Assembly: GCF_022581195.2 (NCBI RefSeq)
Contig: NC_061473.1
Location: 5,270,001-5,334,000 of the forward strand
DNA length: 64,000 bases
Reading direction: 5' to 3'
Source of the DNA: Helicoverpa zea
Lineage: Eukaryota > Arthropoda > Insecta > Lepidoptera > Noctuidae
Part shown: one piece after another, positions 32,969-45,600 of the stretch
How the letters are laid out: each line of letters opens with the position of its first letter
Position numbering within the stretch: position 1 is the first letter of the stretch
Made by a program: the position numbers and the translations under genes
The notes under the pieces: model-generated
The model's input: only the letters and a program-made list of their open reading frames with translations
What the model was told of the DNA's origin: nothing
Databases searched by the model: none

Positions 32969-33596
32969 GTGAAACATATTTTATTTATTCACAATATACA
33001 TATTTACATTAATTGAAAATAAAATAAAATAAACTTATATATATATATACAACTTAAAACTAATACAGTGCATCAAAAAATTGCTCCTCATCGCTGTCAC
33101 TGGGTAATGTACCCAAAAGACTGGCAGCATTGCCACGTTGGATGGCAATGCTCAACCTCTGTGCGAAATAAAAGCCAGCCTTTGGGTCCCGGGAAGTGTC
33201 AACCAGGCGCTGTCGTGCAGCCGGAGTGCCGGCCGCATACCACGACATGCCAACATAAACGACGTGATCCGTCGCGCTCTTGTTGCCGTCGGCGTGCCAG
33301 CCGTACTCGAACCAAATGGCTTGGCACGTGACGATGGCAAGAGACCAGACGGCATGTCGCTATTTCCGTGGAAGGTGGGTAGGACTTTAGTGTGGGACGC
33401 GACATGCGTCGACACTCTTGCGCCATCTCACCTTCCCGGAACTGCATGTTGTGCTGGCTCCGCCGCTGCACAAGCAGAGAACCTCAAGCGGCGCAAATAT
33501 AGTAACCTTATAGGCAATTACATGTTTGAGCCGTTTGGGGTTGAAACTCTGGGGCCGTGGGGTCCGAGGGCGCACCTTCTTGCCAGGGATATTTCC
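32969..33596 (-). mobile_element. 5'-inverted non-LTR retrotransposon fragment
   Basis: Two parts of one ORF C-terminus lie head to head. Plus strand 33255-33580 encodes NDVIRRALVAVGVPAVLEP, DDGKRPDGMSLFPW, TLVWDATC and FGVETLGPWGP. Minus strand 33230-33061 encodes the natural continuation RLVDTSRDP, AQRLSIAIQRGNAASLLGTL and a stop. The domain, with its RPD...W...D spacing, is one I know from the end of retrotransposon polyproteins and resembles a restriction-like endonuclease fold (inference). A 10-base duplication tcaattgaag (32959-32968, 33597-33606) flanks the element. The 5' inversion is a typical twin-priming outcome. Confidence 0.6.
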
Positions 33597-33890
33597 TCAA
33601 TTGAAGTAAATGATTTTAAGTAATGTTTTTAAAAGTCAATAATTTTCATCTCGGCTACCAGGATTCTGATTTTTTTAATAATGACTCTACGCTAACCTAT
33701 TTTTATGTATTTTCCTAAGCATTATTGTTGAAACTGAGAAAGGTTCGTCAAACCTCCATAAAGAAATGTTGTTGGGAAGTTTGTTCGCATTAAATGACAT
33801 GAGTTGCTAATTCTTAATCAATAATCCGAGTAAGTACTATCCCACACACATGACCACCTGTAATTTTTCTCATATCAATAGTAATTAATA

Positions 33891-34275
33891 GGTAGTCGTG
33901 GTGGCCTAGTGGGCAAAGAACCAACCTCCCGAGTATGAGGGCGCGGGTTCGATTCCAGGTCAGGCAAGTACCAATGCAACTTTTCTAAGTTTGTATGTAC
34001 TTTCTAAGTATATCTTAGACACCAATGACTGTGTTTCGGATGGCACGTTAAACTGTAGGTCCCGGCTGTCATTGAACATCCTTGGCAGTCGTTACGGGTA
34101 GTCAGAAGCCAGTAAGTCTGACACCAGTCTAACCAAGGGGTATCGGGTTGCCCGGGTAACTGGGTTGAGGAGGTCAGATAGGCAGTCGCTTCTTGTAAAG
34201 CACTGGTACTCAGCTGAATCCGGTTAGACTGGAAGCCGACCCCAACATAGTTGGGAAAAGGCTCGGAGGATGATG
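33891..34275 (+). mobile_element. full-length tRNA-derived SINE (copy 1)
   Basis: Head with box A-like 'tggcctagtgggcaaagaa' and box B-like 'gggttcgattccagg', then a 300-base body ending 'ccgaccccaacatagttggg' and gatgatga. A perfect 14-base duplication aatagtaattaata flanks it (33877-33890, 34276-34289). The 3' end resembles the 3' end of the RTE copies at 5270-5305, which suggests mobilisation by RTE machinery. Fragments of this family occur throughout the window. Confidence 0.88.
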
Positions 34276-34332
34276 AATAGTAATTAATATATTAATACCC
34301 ATGTACTAATTGTCAATCCTGATAATAAGCTT

Positions 34333-36094
34333 TATTTATTTATTTATTCGACTTACACGGCTTTAACAGCCAATTACATAAATCGTGAACTTAAAATTAA
34401 ATTTAAAATACAAGCTTAAAAATACTGTTAAATACAACAAAAGTATAAAATAATAATATAAAAAAAACACATATAAAAATAAACAAGTAATAAAATTAGG
34501 AATTGTTTTCACAAAATTTTAGGCATACGCCCATTATATGAACAAAATCGTCTTCGAATATATCGCAGTCCGGGTTGGCTTCAACGAGTTTGTTGATCGT
34601 ATTCAACACGCGCGGTATGGGAGCCGTAGCGCGGGCTGCGGTTCGACACGGAGGCACGTCTAACAGACGATGCCTTCTGCTGCGGAGATAATTATTCGGC
34701 GTGTATAGTCGAATCAGCTCATTAAGGATATCAGGTGCATCTGTCAAACCTTTACAAATTTTGAGCATAGTTCCTATCTGGTCACACTCCCGCCTTACCG
34801 CCAACATGTTATACCCCAAACATCCCAAAAGGAACTTGGTAGGGTAAAGGTAAGGATAGTATCCGAAAGTTCTTCTGTAGAGAAACCGCAAAAATGCTTT
34901 TTGCACTTTTTCTAAAAGAAGAGCATATTTGGCTTCATGCGGATTCCATACAGAAGAACTGGCTTCTAATTTGGTTCGTACTAGTGCACTGTACAGAAGC
35001 TTTATCACGTGTTTATTGTTGAATTCACGAGCAATGCGGAGTACAAACCCTAACCTTTTAAAGGATTCCTTGGCAACCGTTGAGATATGGTCGTGAAAAG
35101 TAAGCTTCTGGTCAAATGTGACACCCAAGTCTTTCATGTTATTCGATCTTAATATCTTAGTACCATTTAATGTATATTCAAAATAAATTGGATGTCGCAT
35201 TCGACCAAAAGTCACTACACAACATCTGGACAAATTGAATTCCATTTTATTCTGGACCGCCCACTCGTGTATGGCATTTATATCTCTTTGCATGGCTTCA
35301 CAATCCGAAAGAGAGTCAACCGCACCGTAAAGCTTAAGATCGTCCGCGTAAAGGAGACTTTCTGCGAATTTAGGGACAGATGGTAAGTCATTGACCATGA
35401 GTAGGAAAAGAAGAGGACCAAGTATTGACCCTTGACTTACACCGGAACGCGTATGGTAGGGGTGAGAATCGTAGACACCAAGCCTTACAAATTGCTGACG
35501 GTCCCGGAGATAGTCGGCTAGAAGTCGGAGTAGATTAGGACAGAAGCCAATGGCACTAAGTTTTAAAAGCAAGATGTCATTATTGACTCTGTCGAAGGCT
35601 TTACGAAAATCGAAATAAAGCACGTCTACCTGGCGTTTTTTATCAAGATGTTTTGATATGTACTCAGTAATTGTCTGGAGGTTGGTATTGACAGACCTCT
35701 TGCATCTAAAACCGTGTTGATTGTTACGTAAATGCTTTTCAACTTGCGAGTATATTAACTTGTGTAGAACATTTTCAAATATCTTTGCAGGAGATGATAA
35801 TATAGCTATAGGTCGATAACCTTCGACTGCTGATTTGTTACTAGTTTTAGGTATGGGCGTGACACGTGAAATTTTCCAGTGATGTGGATATATACCCGTA
35901 TTTAGACATAAATTAAAGATGTGACATAAAGGAGCAGAAAAATGTTCTTTGAAATGTTTCAATATAAAAGCCGGAATACTGTCAGGTCCTATTGAACTTC
36001 TAGGTTTTAGTTTATTAATACCATATTGAACATCGTCAAGAGTAAATTTGAAAACATTAATGTTTTTATTCAGCTTTATTCAGCTTGTGTTAAA
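34333..36094 (-). mobile_element. 5'-truncated non-LTR retrotransposon (LINE)
   Basis: It is bounded by the duplicated hexamer aagctt (34327-34332 and 36095-36100) and ends in a TAAA-repeat tail (minus strand, 34333-34350). The paralogous uninterrupted site is at about 36842-36850. It contains the reverse-transcriptase ORF listed next. I do not assign a clade with confidence; it is of the jockey/CR1/L2 kind rather than RTE. Confidence 0.85.
34496..36062 (-). pseudogene. LINE ORF2 reverse transcriptase, 5'-truncated
   Basis: An open frame of about 520 residues lacks its start. It begins near FKFTLDDVQYGINKLKP and runs through KPRSSIGPDSIPAF, HWKISRVTPIPK, GYRPIAILSSPAKIFE, palm motif A FDFRKAFDRV, motif B GVSQGSILGPLLF, motif C LLYADDLKLYG, thumb and C-terminal region, stopping at ENNS. 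The catalytic YADD is intact. The apurinic endonuclease domain expected upstream is missing because of 5' truncation, so the copy is not autonomous. The lack of internal stops implies recent insertion. There is no host ATG driving it; the longest ORF begins at a TTG codon. Confidence 0.88.
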
Positions 36095-36410
36095 AAGCTT
36101 GTTTTTATTCACGTACGTAACGTACCTACGGAACGTTCTAAAAAATTTGCCTTCATTTGTTTTTGAATGATTCTCCTTATAACAAATAATGATATCTCTC
36201 TTATCATTTTCCTTATGTTTTGTTTATAAAAAAATATCGATAAATTAATTGTGTGCATACTGATTATATAGGCGTAGATAAAAATATAATATTATATAGG
36301 TATATTTGATTGAATAAGTACAATCATCGTTCAAGTGTTTACCCGTTGACCTAGTTGGCAATTGTTTTGTAAACTCATCATAATGAATATGTGTCTATCA
36401 GTTTTTTATA

Positions 36411-36795
36411 AGTCGTGGTGGCCTAGTGGGCAAAGAACCAACCTCTCGAGTATGAGGGCGCGGGTTCGATTCCAGGTCAGGCAAGTACCAATGCAACTTT
36501 TCTAAGTTTGTATGTACTTTCTAAGTATATCTTAGACACCAATGACTGTGTTTCGGATGGCACGTTAAACTGTAGGTCCCGGCTGTCATTGAACATCCTT
36601 GGCAGTCGTTACGGGTAGTCAGAAGCCAGTAAGTCTGACACCAGTCTAACCAAGGGGTATCGGGTTGCCCGGGTAACTGGGTTGAGGAGGTCAGATAGGC
36701 AGTCGCTTCTTGTAAAGCACTGGTACTCAGCTGAATCCGGTTAGACTGGAAGCCGACCCCAACATAGTTGGGAAAAGGCTCGGAGGATGATGAAT
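36411..36795 (+). mobile_element. SINE copy 2 (by duplication)
   Basis: Practically identical to 33891-34275 and with the right-hand target repeat, but without a left-hand one: the duplication breakpoint falls at the SINE head ('ataagtc|gtggtggcc'). Confidence 0.85.
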
Positions 36796-37209
36796 AGTAA
36801 TTAATATATTAATACCCATGTACTAATTGTCAATCCTGATAATAAGCTTGTTTTTATTCACGTACGTAACGTACCTACGGAACGTTCTAAAAAATTTGCC
36901 TTCATTTGTTTTTGAATGATTCTCCTTATAACAAATAATGATATCTCTCTTATCATTTTCCTTATGTTTTGTTTATAAAAAAATATCGATAAATTAATTG
37001 TGTGCATACTGATTAGGCGTAGATAAAAATATAATATTATATAGGTATATTTGATTGAATAAGTACAATCATCGTTCAAGTGTTTACCCGTTGACCTAGT
37101 TGGCAATTGTTTTGTAAACTCATCATAATGAATATGTGTCATCAGTTTTTTATAAGTCTCGGTATCTAGCTCAAATAATATTAGGCACTCCAGTGATAAA
37201 AATAATAGT

Positions 37210-37350
37210 GAATCAAATCTACATGTCTTACCAAGAGGGTATCAGATTGCCCGAGTAACTGGTTATGGAGATCAGGTAGGCAGACGATCCATGTAAAGCA
37301 CTGGTACTCAGCTGCATTCGGTTAGACTGGAATCCGACCCGGAAAAAGCT
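37210..37350 (+). repeat. decayed SINE tail
   Basis: 'ccaagagggtatcagattgc', 'tgtaaagcactggtactcag' and 'gttagactggaatccgaccc' belong to the same SINE family, with many changes. Confidence 0.65.
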
Positions 37351-37779
37351 GGGAAGATGAAATGATCAGACGATATGACAAAGGTCTCGGGATGGCACTA
37401 GACGCAGCCAATGAGTTTTTAGCAAAATCTCTTACCTTACCATACTACATAAAATGTAGACTTTAACACCCAATTTCACAAAACATACGTGAGTAGGTAA
37501 CCAGTGGCAAGATGCACATAGCCACTAAAAACACACAACAGGATAAAAATACAATTAATAAATTGAATAGATAAAAAGTGGACTGTATTACCGGATCTTC
37601 TGATAAGAAATCAGAATACCTACATAATTGTTTATCATTTTAATTTGTTCGTTTTAGCAAGAAATAAACGCTCTGAATCGGTCTTTTTGCGGCCATCATT
37701 TTATTGATGATAGGTAATCGTGTTTTAAATGCGGGCTTTTGATCTCTTAACATAATGTTAATATAAGCGTAGTAACTAC

Positions 37780-38345
37780 ACTCTTTTGCAAAAAAAGCGG
37801 GCACCTGTGCGAAATCTTAGTTTTAAGGACTTTACGTGTATTTCAAAGCGTTTTAATGATTGTAGTATGTTTCTAGCATCAGAAGGGTTAGCCAAGCATG
37901 CGTGAGAGTGTATTCTAAATTTGAATTTTGTACAATTGCTAAGAAATTGGTTAAACCTTGTTTTGGACTAATTGCTGGCAGAAAGTTCGTCGGTGTTTTG
38001 AAAAGTTTTTGAAGTGATTTTCAGAAAAATGATAATGCCGTTTTCATTAATGATTAATGTACCTTTTTGTTAAATCAAAACATTTTTGAAAAACTGAGTA
38101 TTTGATAAAATTTTCACCTGCTCTAGATGGGCTATACTGATGATTGATGGCAATGTTAAGAGTTTCGGTATTTTAGTGTAAAGCGTTCTATTGTTTAGAT
38201 ATTGTACCCATGTGTTTTATAATATCGCTTTTTCATAATTAAACACTATTTAGAGGAGTATTAGTACTTTGGGCTGTGACGAAATCAATTTAAAGTAAGC
38301 AGTGCCGATCACAACTCGCCTCCTTTGCTTTTTTTGCAAAAGAGT
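37780..38345. mobile_element. inverted-repeat element, actcttttgc termini
   Basis: Perfect 19-base terminal inverted repeats actcttttgcaaaaaaagc (37780-37798) and its complement (38327-38345) frame about 530 AT-rich bases without an ORF. The target duplication is unclear. Probable non-autonomous DNA transposon. Confidence 0.7.
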
Positions 38346-38392
38346 TTATTTAGTAATCTGTGGTATAAGGTGTAATTTTTTGTAACTAGACA

Positions 38393-38847
38393 ATGAGGGT
38401 TTTCGATACTTTTTCTGCCGCCAGGCGGCGCTTCGTATGCGTCAGGTCCAAACAGCTGTCAAATAGTATGGAATTGTAGGGAACTACTTATTGTTATTGG
38501 AACTTATTGTTTATTGAAATTCTGTTATATTGGAAGTGTTATTGATTTTATTATGGACTACGGTCAGAATAAGGTTTCCGAACTAAAAATTGAGCTAAGA
38601 GAGAGGGTGCAAAAGTCACTGGTACTAAGGAAAAGCTTGTTGAAAAATTTGTTAACACAATATGATTTAGTTTTTTTTATTTACTCAACCTCAATAGTAA
38701 AACAATAATGCAGTGCTTTAATTATAAAATAAAAAAAAAACACTAAAATCGTTCACTATTCATAGTAAAGATAAGCACTTTGACAGTTACCTGGACCTGA
38801 CGACTCGGTGCTGCCACCTGGTGGACGCCATTTTAGAAAACCCTCAT
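38393..38847. mobile_element. inverted-repeat element with SAP-like ORF
   Basis: The termini atgagggttttc and its complement extend as imperfect arms of about 75 bases ('gtcaggtcca' and 'ctgtcaaa' are shared on both). Inside, on the plus strand from 38553, MDYGQNKVSELKIELRERVQ continues to a second helix (LVLRKSLLKNL), resembling the two-helix SAP DNA-binding motif. The ORF stops at 38706. It is a deleted DNA transposon that keeps only the N-terminal SAP-like segment. Confidence 0.6.
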
Positions 38848-39367
38848 TTGATAAAGAATATATAATGGGTTGTTAATATATAAAGGGTTATTTAAGCAGT
38901 TGGTTCCAATACATAATCTTTTCAGCAAATTTTATTTTATACATGCCAAATTCTATTCTAATATTTATGTTTAAACTTTTAATATTTTATCGCAATTATT
39001 CACGTCCACAAACTAAAATTATTGCATAACATATTAAACTAACATGCAGACCAAAGCACAAAACTTATTCAGCCAGCATTCGTTCTAACAAAGCGCGAAA
39101 TTCATATTTCAAAACGTGAAATTCTGAATTTAATTCGAAATCCAGACAGAAATGGCGACGCGGGCGGCATTCTAAGTTTAAAATTGCTTCCCATTCAGTC
39201 GCCCACTGGTGAACAATGGCTGGAGCAGCAAAACGTTGGAGTACGGAAGCAAAACCTGTATTTATGTAGCTGAGATTCAAATTGTGCTAGACTTTCAACC
39301 TATTTATTCGTTGTGGTACTTTGGGGTTTCGTTCAAGGTTTTGACTTATTATTAGCTGATCTCCTTG

Positions 39368-39490
39368 GTTGACGTTTTCCCGTTATTTCACCCGCATCCC
39401 GTGGGAACTACTGCCCGTACTGGGATAAAATATAGCACATGTTACTCTGGGATAGTCTAGCATTTTCAAATCGGGTCTGAAGTTTCGCAG
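39368..39490 (-). mobile_element. Helitron fragment
   Basis: 'tcacccgcatcccgtgggaa', 'ctactgcccgtactgggata' and 'aaatatagcacatgttactc' are the 3' half of the common Helitron, reverse orientation. No intact ends. Confidence 0.55.
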
Positions 39491-39637
39491 CCTTCAGAGT
39501 AGAACATATAATCTGTGGTAGATCAACAAAAAAATCTCCTCTACATTATATTACGTCGTAGAGATAATTTAAGCCTAATACGAGAATTTTCTGTTCCTGC
39601 GACCTTATTAATATTGTTTTTTTTTCATCTTTCGCAG

Positions 39638-42600
39638 GCGGTGTCAGATGAAATGCTGGTGGAATTAAAGGCGTGCTTCATGGAGGCCTATGATGACAAC
39701 CAGGATGGCAAGATCGACATACGAGAGGTAAAATATTTTTTTATCGTCCCACTGCTGGGCACAGGCCTCCTCTCGCACGGAGAAGGATTGAGCGTTAATC
39801 ACCACACTTGCTCAATGCGGGTCGGTGATGTCAAACTTTATAGCCCAGGTTTCCTCAAGATCTACAAAATATCTTTTGCCGCTTTAGGACAGTCGGTGAA
39901 TGATTTTGATGATTAGCAAAAATGAGATACTTAGTCCGAATGCTTAGCCTTTATCGTGATATTTTTCGTAGAATAATAATTCGCTAATGAGCTAAATTGG
40001 CATTTTCACATCGGGACTTTACCTATTATTTATAATAGTCAAGGTAACTTTGACCTTTCTATTCTGCAAGTTTTATTGAAAATTTCGTAATGAATTGGGG
40101 TCCGATATAGTTTCGCATAGGTTTTCATCCCACAAAATGGAACCCATACTAATGAAGATTTTCAAAAGGATTTTTTTGTTTGTTTCTTTGTACCTAATAA
40201 AGGCTTCAAAACTATTGGCCTTATATGAAAAATGTATCCGCTGTTGGGAAGCTACACTATCTGTGGGTATAGCTACTTGTACTAAAAATAATTAGCAAAT
40301 TATTTTGATATTATTTATGTGAAAAAAAACAACATTATTATCTTTGCTTTTGTTACAGTTGGCACAGCTACTGCCGATGGAAGAGAACTTCCTACTTCTG
40401 TTCAGGTTTGACAACCCTCTGGAGTCCAGCGTCGAGTTCATGAAGGTAGATCAAAGCACAGAAACTGACTTTTTAAAAAGTTTAAAATATCCGACAGTAC
40501 AGCTACTTAGTTTAATAGCTGCCCCCAATAACTTGACAGTGCAACAGCGTTATTTACCGTGGCTTCAATGGTGTCTGCAAACCATTTGAAAAAGAAGTCT
40601 TATTAGAAAAAAAAAGTTAAATGGGCAAATATATATTTTTTATTGCGTTATGTTTTCAATTAATTTTCATCTAATATTCATTATTATTGTAAAGTTATTT
40701 AAGTAGTGTGTATACATGTTATGTAAATATTACATTAAAACCAGTATAAAATTAAATTAGTTTTCATCTTAAAATGTCGTTTATTCTTCAGATTTGGCGG
40801 GAATACGACACGGACGGCAGTGGCTACATAGAAGCTGATGAACTCAAGGTAAATAAAGCCTTGTGTATACTGAGCCAAGGTTTGTTTATTTAACTACAGA
40901 ACTTAATAGTAAGCGACTGGTCCTTTTACTCAGTAAAGTTTGTCTTTTCGAATAGGGTATTACTTACCTGCTTCCTGAAGAATCACCCGAGTCCTGGGGA
41001 AACTACTTCCCGTACTTTCTTATTATTACCTAAAACCATTAAGGAATAGATACCTACTATTAGAAGGAATAGATAAACAACTTTGACTTTGTCTATATGT
41101 AATAATAATCTAACATTAATATTTCAATGGCCGAATAGAGCATAATTTCAAAAGAATCTATCTATAATGCATTCAAATTAAGACCTTACCATACTTCATG
41201 TAAGAATACAGAGTATGTGGTCGTACCTTTACCCGTTGTAAAATAGCTCTGTAATTGGCCTGGTCTGTGTAAATATTTTAACACTCAGCTAGACTGAGGA
41301 GATGATACTACATTGTCTGACACGATGTAAACAAGACTCTTTGTTACAAGAGAAGTAATTTACAAATGTTTGTTTGTGACTGCAGACAGGAGCGCATTTC
41401 TCTAAATTAACATTGTTATTTTTCACTTTTGAATAGTTTTTGTAGCTGTGGGTAAATTATAGGGGATTTTGAAGGCATTTGATGCCTTCTAGTAAGTTGT
41501 GACGATTTTAGCAATGGCGTAAAGTTATAAGTGAATTATTTGTTTAACTTTTTTTCTAGAATTTCCTACGAGATCTTCTGAAAGAGGCAAAGAAGATTAA
41601 CGACGTTTCAGAAGATAAATTGATCGAATATACTGACACTATGGTAAGTCCATACGTTGGTTTTTTCCTACAGTTCCGCCAAGTACCGGCTGTCAGTGAA
41701 CATCTTCGGCAGTCGTTACGGGTAGTCAGAAGCCAGTAAGTCTGACACCAGTCTAACCAAGGGGTATTGGGTTATTTATTTAATACATACAGTTACAGAA
41801 ATAATGTATACAGTTACAGAAATGCATCCTTATCCTAGGTATACATTACCCTGTTAGGGCGCAGCAAATTAACATAAAACTATCTCAACACACCGGTTGA
41901 GGAGGTTAGACAGGCAGTCGCTCCTTGTAGAGCACTAGTACTCAGCTGCATCCGGTTAGACTGGAAGCCGACCCCAACATAGTTGGGAAAAGGCTCGGGA
42001 GATGGGTCAAAATGTACGAATGCAAGTGTAGGGTGCTATATGGCTGAAAAAGGCTTCAAAAGGGGATCTAAATTACTAAAACGTTTTTCATTATTAGGTT
42101 CGGTCTAATCAAAATCTGGGTATTGAAAACAACATGATAATGTAAGTATTATCTGTAATAATAAGTAATTCATAACATACTTATTAGCAATAGGGAAGAA
42201 CATATATCATAGTCGTAAATATTGCGACTACAAAGAGCGATCTAAATAGATATATAATTGGTATCATTATAATCAAAGACATAATAATTAAATTATCATA
42301 CTGTTAATAATTTCAAGTTATTACTTATATCTTTCGCAAGCGGTACTGTTGGAACTACTTCGCGCAGCCGTATAAAAATTTGCCTATAAGTAAATTTAGC
42401 TGTATTTTTTCTAGTAGTTTCCAAGATAATAGATGTGATAATAGTTGTATTTTGTGGTCATTATATAAATAAAAAAGATTAGGGTGTTCAAACCAACAAA
42501 ACCCTTCACAGTATAATAAATTAAGGTTGGATTTGAAAGTTTACCTACCGGTCATATTTTTATCCTGTGTTTATTTTACAGCTCCAAGTTTTTGACTCAA

Positions 42601-45600
42601 ATAAGGATGGGAGACTACAGCTGTCAGAAATGGCCAAGTGAGTATGATGATGCAAAATGAGGATTCATTAATAATATAGTTTCGTGCTATGCATCCCATG
42701 TCATATCAGCCAGGCAGGATAGAACTCCGGAGAGTACCTACGAAAAATTACCTAATTATATCCAGGAGGTAGGTACATTATAAAAGAAAACAATAACACA
42801 GATAAAAATAATATAATCAATGTAGGTATATATAATTAAAAGCAGCAGGGGAATAACAGATATAATCTATTGAAATCAAAAGTCCTATTAATAAAATTAT
42901 CTTCTAGATCAAGCATTATCAAAGTTAAGTAGGTACCTATAGTAGAATTAATTGCTTACCTACCTACCATGATTAATATTAAAATAGTTGTATCGTTAAT
43001 CTGTTGTGAGTGATAAGATACAGAAGATACCTCGTAAGCTATGAACATATATGTGTAAAATCTAAAGCTGGTACTCACTAGCAAACTTAAACGACAATCG
43101 TTGCGTGTATGTTACCAAAAAACATAGTGCTTCAGGAAGTCATAGCGTACCGAATATTCGCTTTTGTCACAAATTAAAGGACGCTAGGCTTGTGTATGTC
43201 TAAGAACATGTACACCGGAACTAACTTACCGTATCATGCAAGGTACAGCCAGCTAATGTGTACCTGGGTGAACTTTAAGTATCTAATTATGTACACAAAT
43301 TGTACCTACGCTCATTAATTTTGGCAGTTGAATGATTGATTTCTTTAATTAATGTTTCGACCAAATAAACTTTTAATTAATGCAGCAACAGCAGATCCCT
43401 ATTTTTCAAAAACTCATCAAAAATATAAACGGAAGTATTAAAAATATCGTGATCACACGAAGACTGAAGCCTTACTTACAGTCAGAACAAAAACTTAAGA
43501 AATATAAAACAAATTACAAAATAATCTCATCTATTTAATCACAAAATACCCAATTCGCAATATCAAGCAAAAGGAATTTAACCAAAAGTTATTCTGGGCC
43601 GCTCTAAATAATCCGGAATCCTATCATTGGATATTCGTGTGATTTCGGACAGACGCTCCTCGACCCAGAACTTTAAAATAAATTTAATTAACCCGAGCTT
43701 TGCTCGTCCGCAAACAGATTAAATGGCGATTGCATTAATTGATTTGGAATTCTGAACAGCGGCAAAGATTTACAGAAATAAATTGAGCGCTGTTGGTAGC
43801 TGGGATTAATGTTGAACAGATGGAAAATCACATGGAATTAAATTACATAAGTGTACAATCCTTGTATATTTGCTCTATGTCGAATATTTTTGACGACGAA
43901 GAATTTTCTATGTAAGGAATAACATTGAGAATGCAGGTCTCCATTATTTTTTATACGTATTTACGTAGTAGTCAATTCAACATGTACTTAATCAATGCTA
44001 GGATCAACCACTTAAATTACTGTCTAAATATTAAGGTATTAGTTTGTTACTTTTACTTTTTTTCGGTTCTCCAGAATTTAATTTCCCGACTTCTCTCTAA
44101 AAGAATTTTGATCACAATACAACATGTTTCAGACTGCTGCCCGTCAAAGAGAACTTCCTCTGTAGACAAGTCTTCAAGGTGAGTGACACTTCATTTCCCG
44201 CCATTGTTGAACCAGACGCCATATTGCCACGCACCATAGAGTAAATGGAGTTCATATATAAAATGAAAAGAGGTTTTCATCTGAACAGAGTTTTTATTGT
44301 TATGTGCAATAATATGATAGATTCCGTTTGATTCTTAGTTGAAACTTTAGCAAAATTAAACAATTTACAGTCAATTGGAAAAATTAACAAGGATGATGAT
44401 TATGTTCTAAAAAATGAATTTATGCTTATGTCGTTCATAATTATTGTAATTATCATAACGATTATTATTTGGATACTTCATAGTATGTTTCTTCAATAAA
44501 TTCACAACAATTTTATATTTTTTTATATTGAATGTTTGTATTTCTTACAATTTCCGGTAAAAATCTAAAATTGTTGAATCATGCTCTAAAAAAATGCCTG
44601 ACATTTGATTATTTTTCAAGCATCTTTCCAGTAGATTAAATAGTTGATAGTTGAAGCACTCATTTCCTTTCCATTACGTTTTGCTTTTAATGAATTAATT
44701 TTGATTTTAATAATTAACCATAAAACGTTAAAAATAAAGTTTAATTTTGCATACATCACACTATTGTACAGTTTGAACGCCAACATATCAGACACTTACA
44801 TTTACACGTATTTTTCATTAGAAACATACATAAACTCATTCATATACGAAAAAATCCATTTTAATTTACCAAACCTAATTGCTTTTATACATGGCAACAT
44901 CTTTAAACAATAAAGAAATGAGAATGAAACTGATTGTAAAAATGGAACACCCCTATTCAAACTTTAGCATACTTTACAAGAAATTAAATAGAAAATAAAA
45001 GAAGTTTAACTTAAAATAGCACGTTCCTACAATTGGTTGCCTGTCTGTCTGTCTGTCTATCCTAACACTAACGCTTGTGTCTGCACTCTGCACTCCTAGG
45101 AGGGCATAGAGGTGAGTCCTCACGGCGCGTTTACACGTTGGCCCACGTTGGGCTACACTGGCCTAAAAATAATTATTATTTTTCTATTCATTTGAGTTGC
45201 AATTACCTATTTGAAACTGTTCTACAAAATAAATATTCTTAACATTTGAGTAAGCATTTAACTAAAGATAAACAATCTTGATATGACTTTATATGGCGGC
45301 TGTTCTCATATAAGGAGATCGGCCAGCTACTTAATCAATTGAATAATTATTTTAAGCAGTAATTTATTTGTTTAATATATATACAACATGTAACTTAATT
45401 AACGCACATCCTGAAATTAGTTTGTTCAGAATCGTTTACTGAATCGATTTATATCATTTTTAATATAGGTAATTTTTTATCCCAAAAATAATAAAAATTA
45501 TTGTCATATTAACCCTGTACAGTCAAAACAAATTCAAATAGACCGTAACTCAAAGTAATAAGGCTTCGTGTATTGTCGGCTTTTTCCGTAGTTTCGTTAT

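Larger units (their letters stand above)
33894..37158. repeat. tandem duplication of a SINE plus flank (~750 bp unit)
   Basis: Unit 1 is 33894-34332 joined to 36095-36413, interrupted by a LINE. Unit 2 is 36414-37158. They share the SINE, 'taatacccatgtactaattg', 'attcacgtacgtaacgtacc' and 'gacctagttggcaattgttt' with only small differences (for example tatata present only in unit 1). The left SINE target duplication is present only at unit 1, so the SINE inserted before the duplication. Confidence 0.85.

Noticed and set aside
33138..33623. 161-residue plus-strand ORF as a host gene
   Set aside because: Its recognisable domain is a retrotransposon polyprotein end, and its first ~40 residues come from the inverted part of the same element.
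33900..33965. tRNA genes at SINE heads (also 3900-3985, 26974-27060, 36411-36480, 58640-58711)
   Set aside because: Box A and box B are present, but the sequences continue into SINE bodies, acceptor stems do not close, and copies have target duplications.
39728..39916. Read-through extension of the first visible calbindin exon to a stop at 39916
   Set aside because: The GTAAAA donor at 39728 keeps family alignment with the next exon, while the extension is a dispersed repeat.
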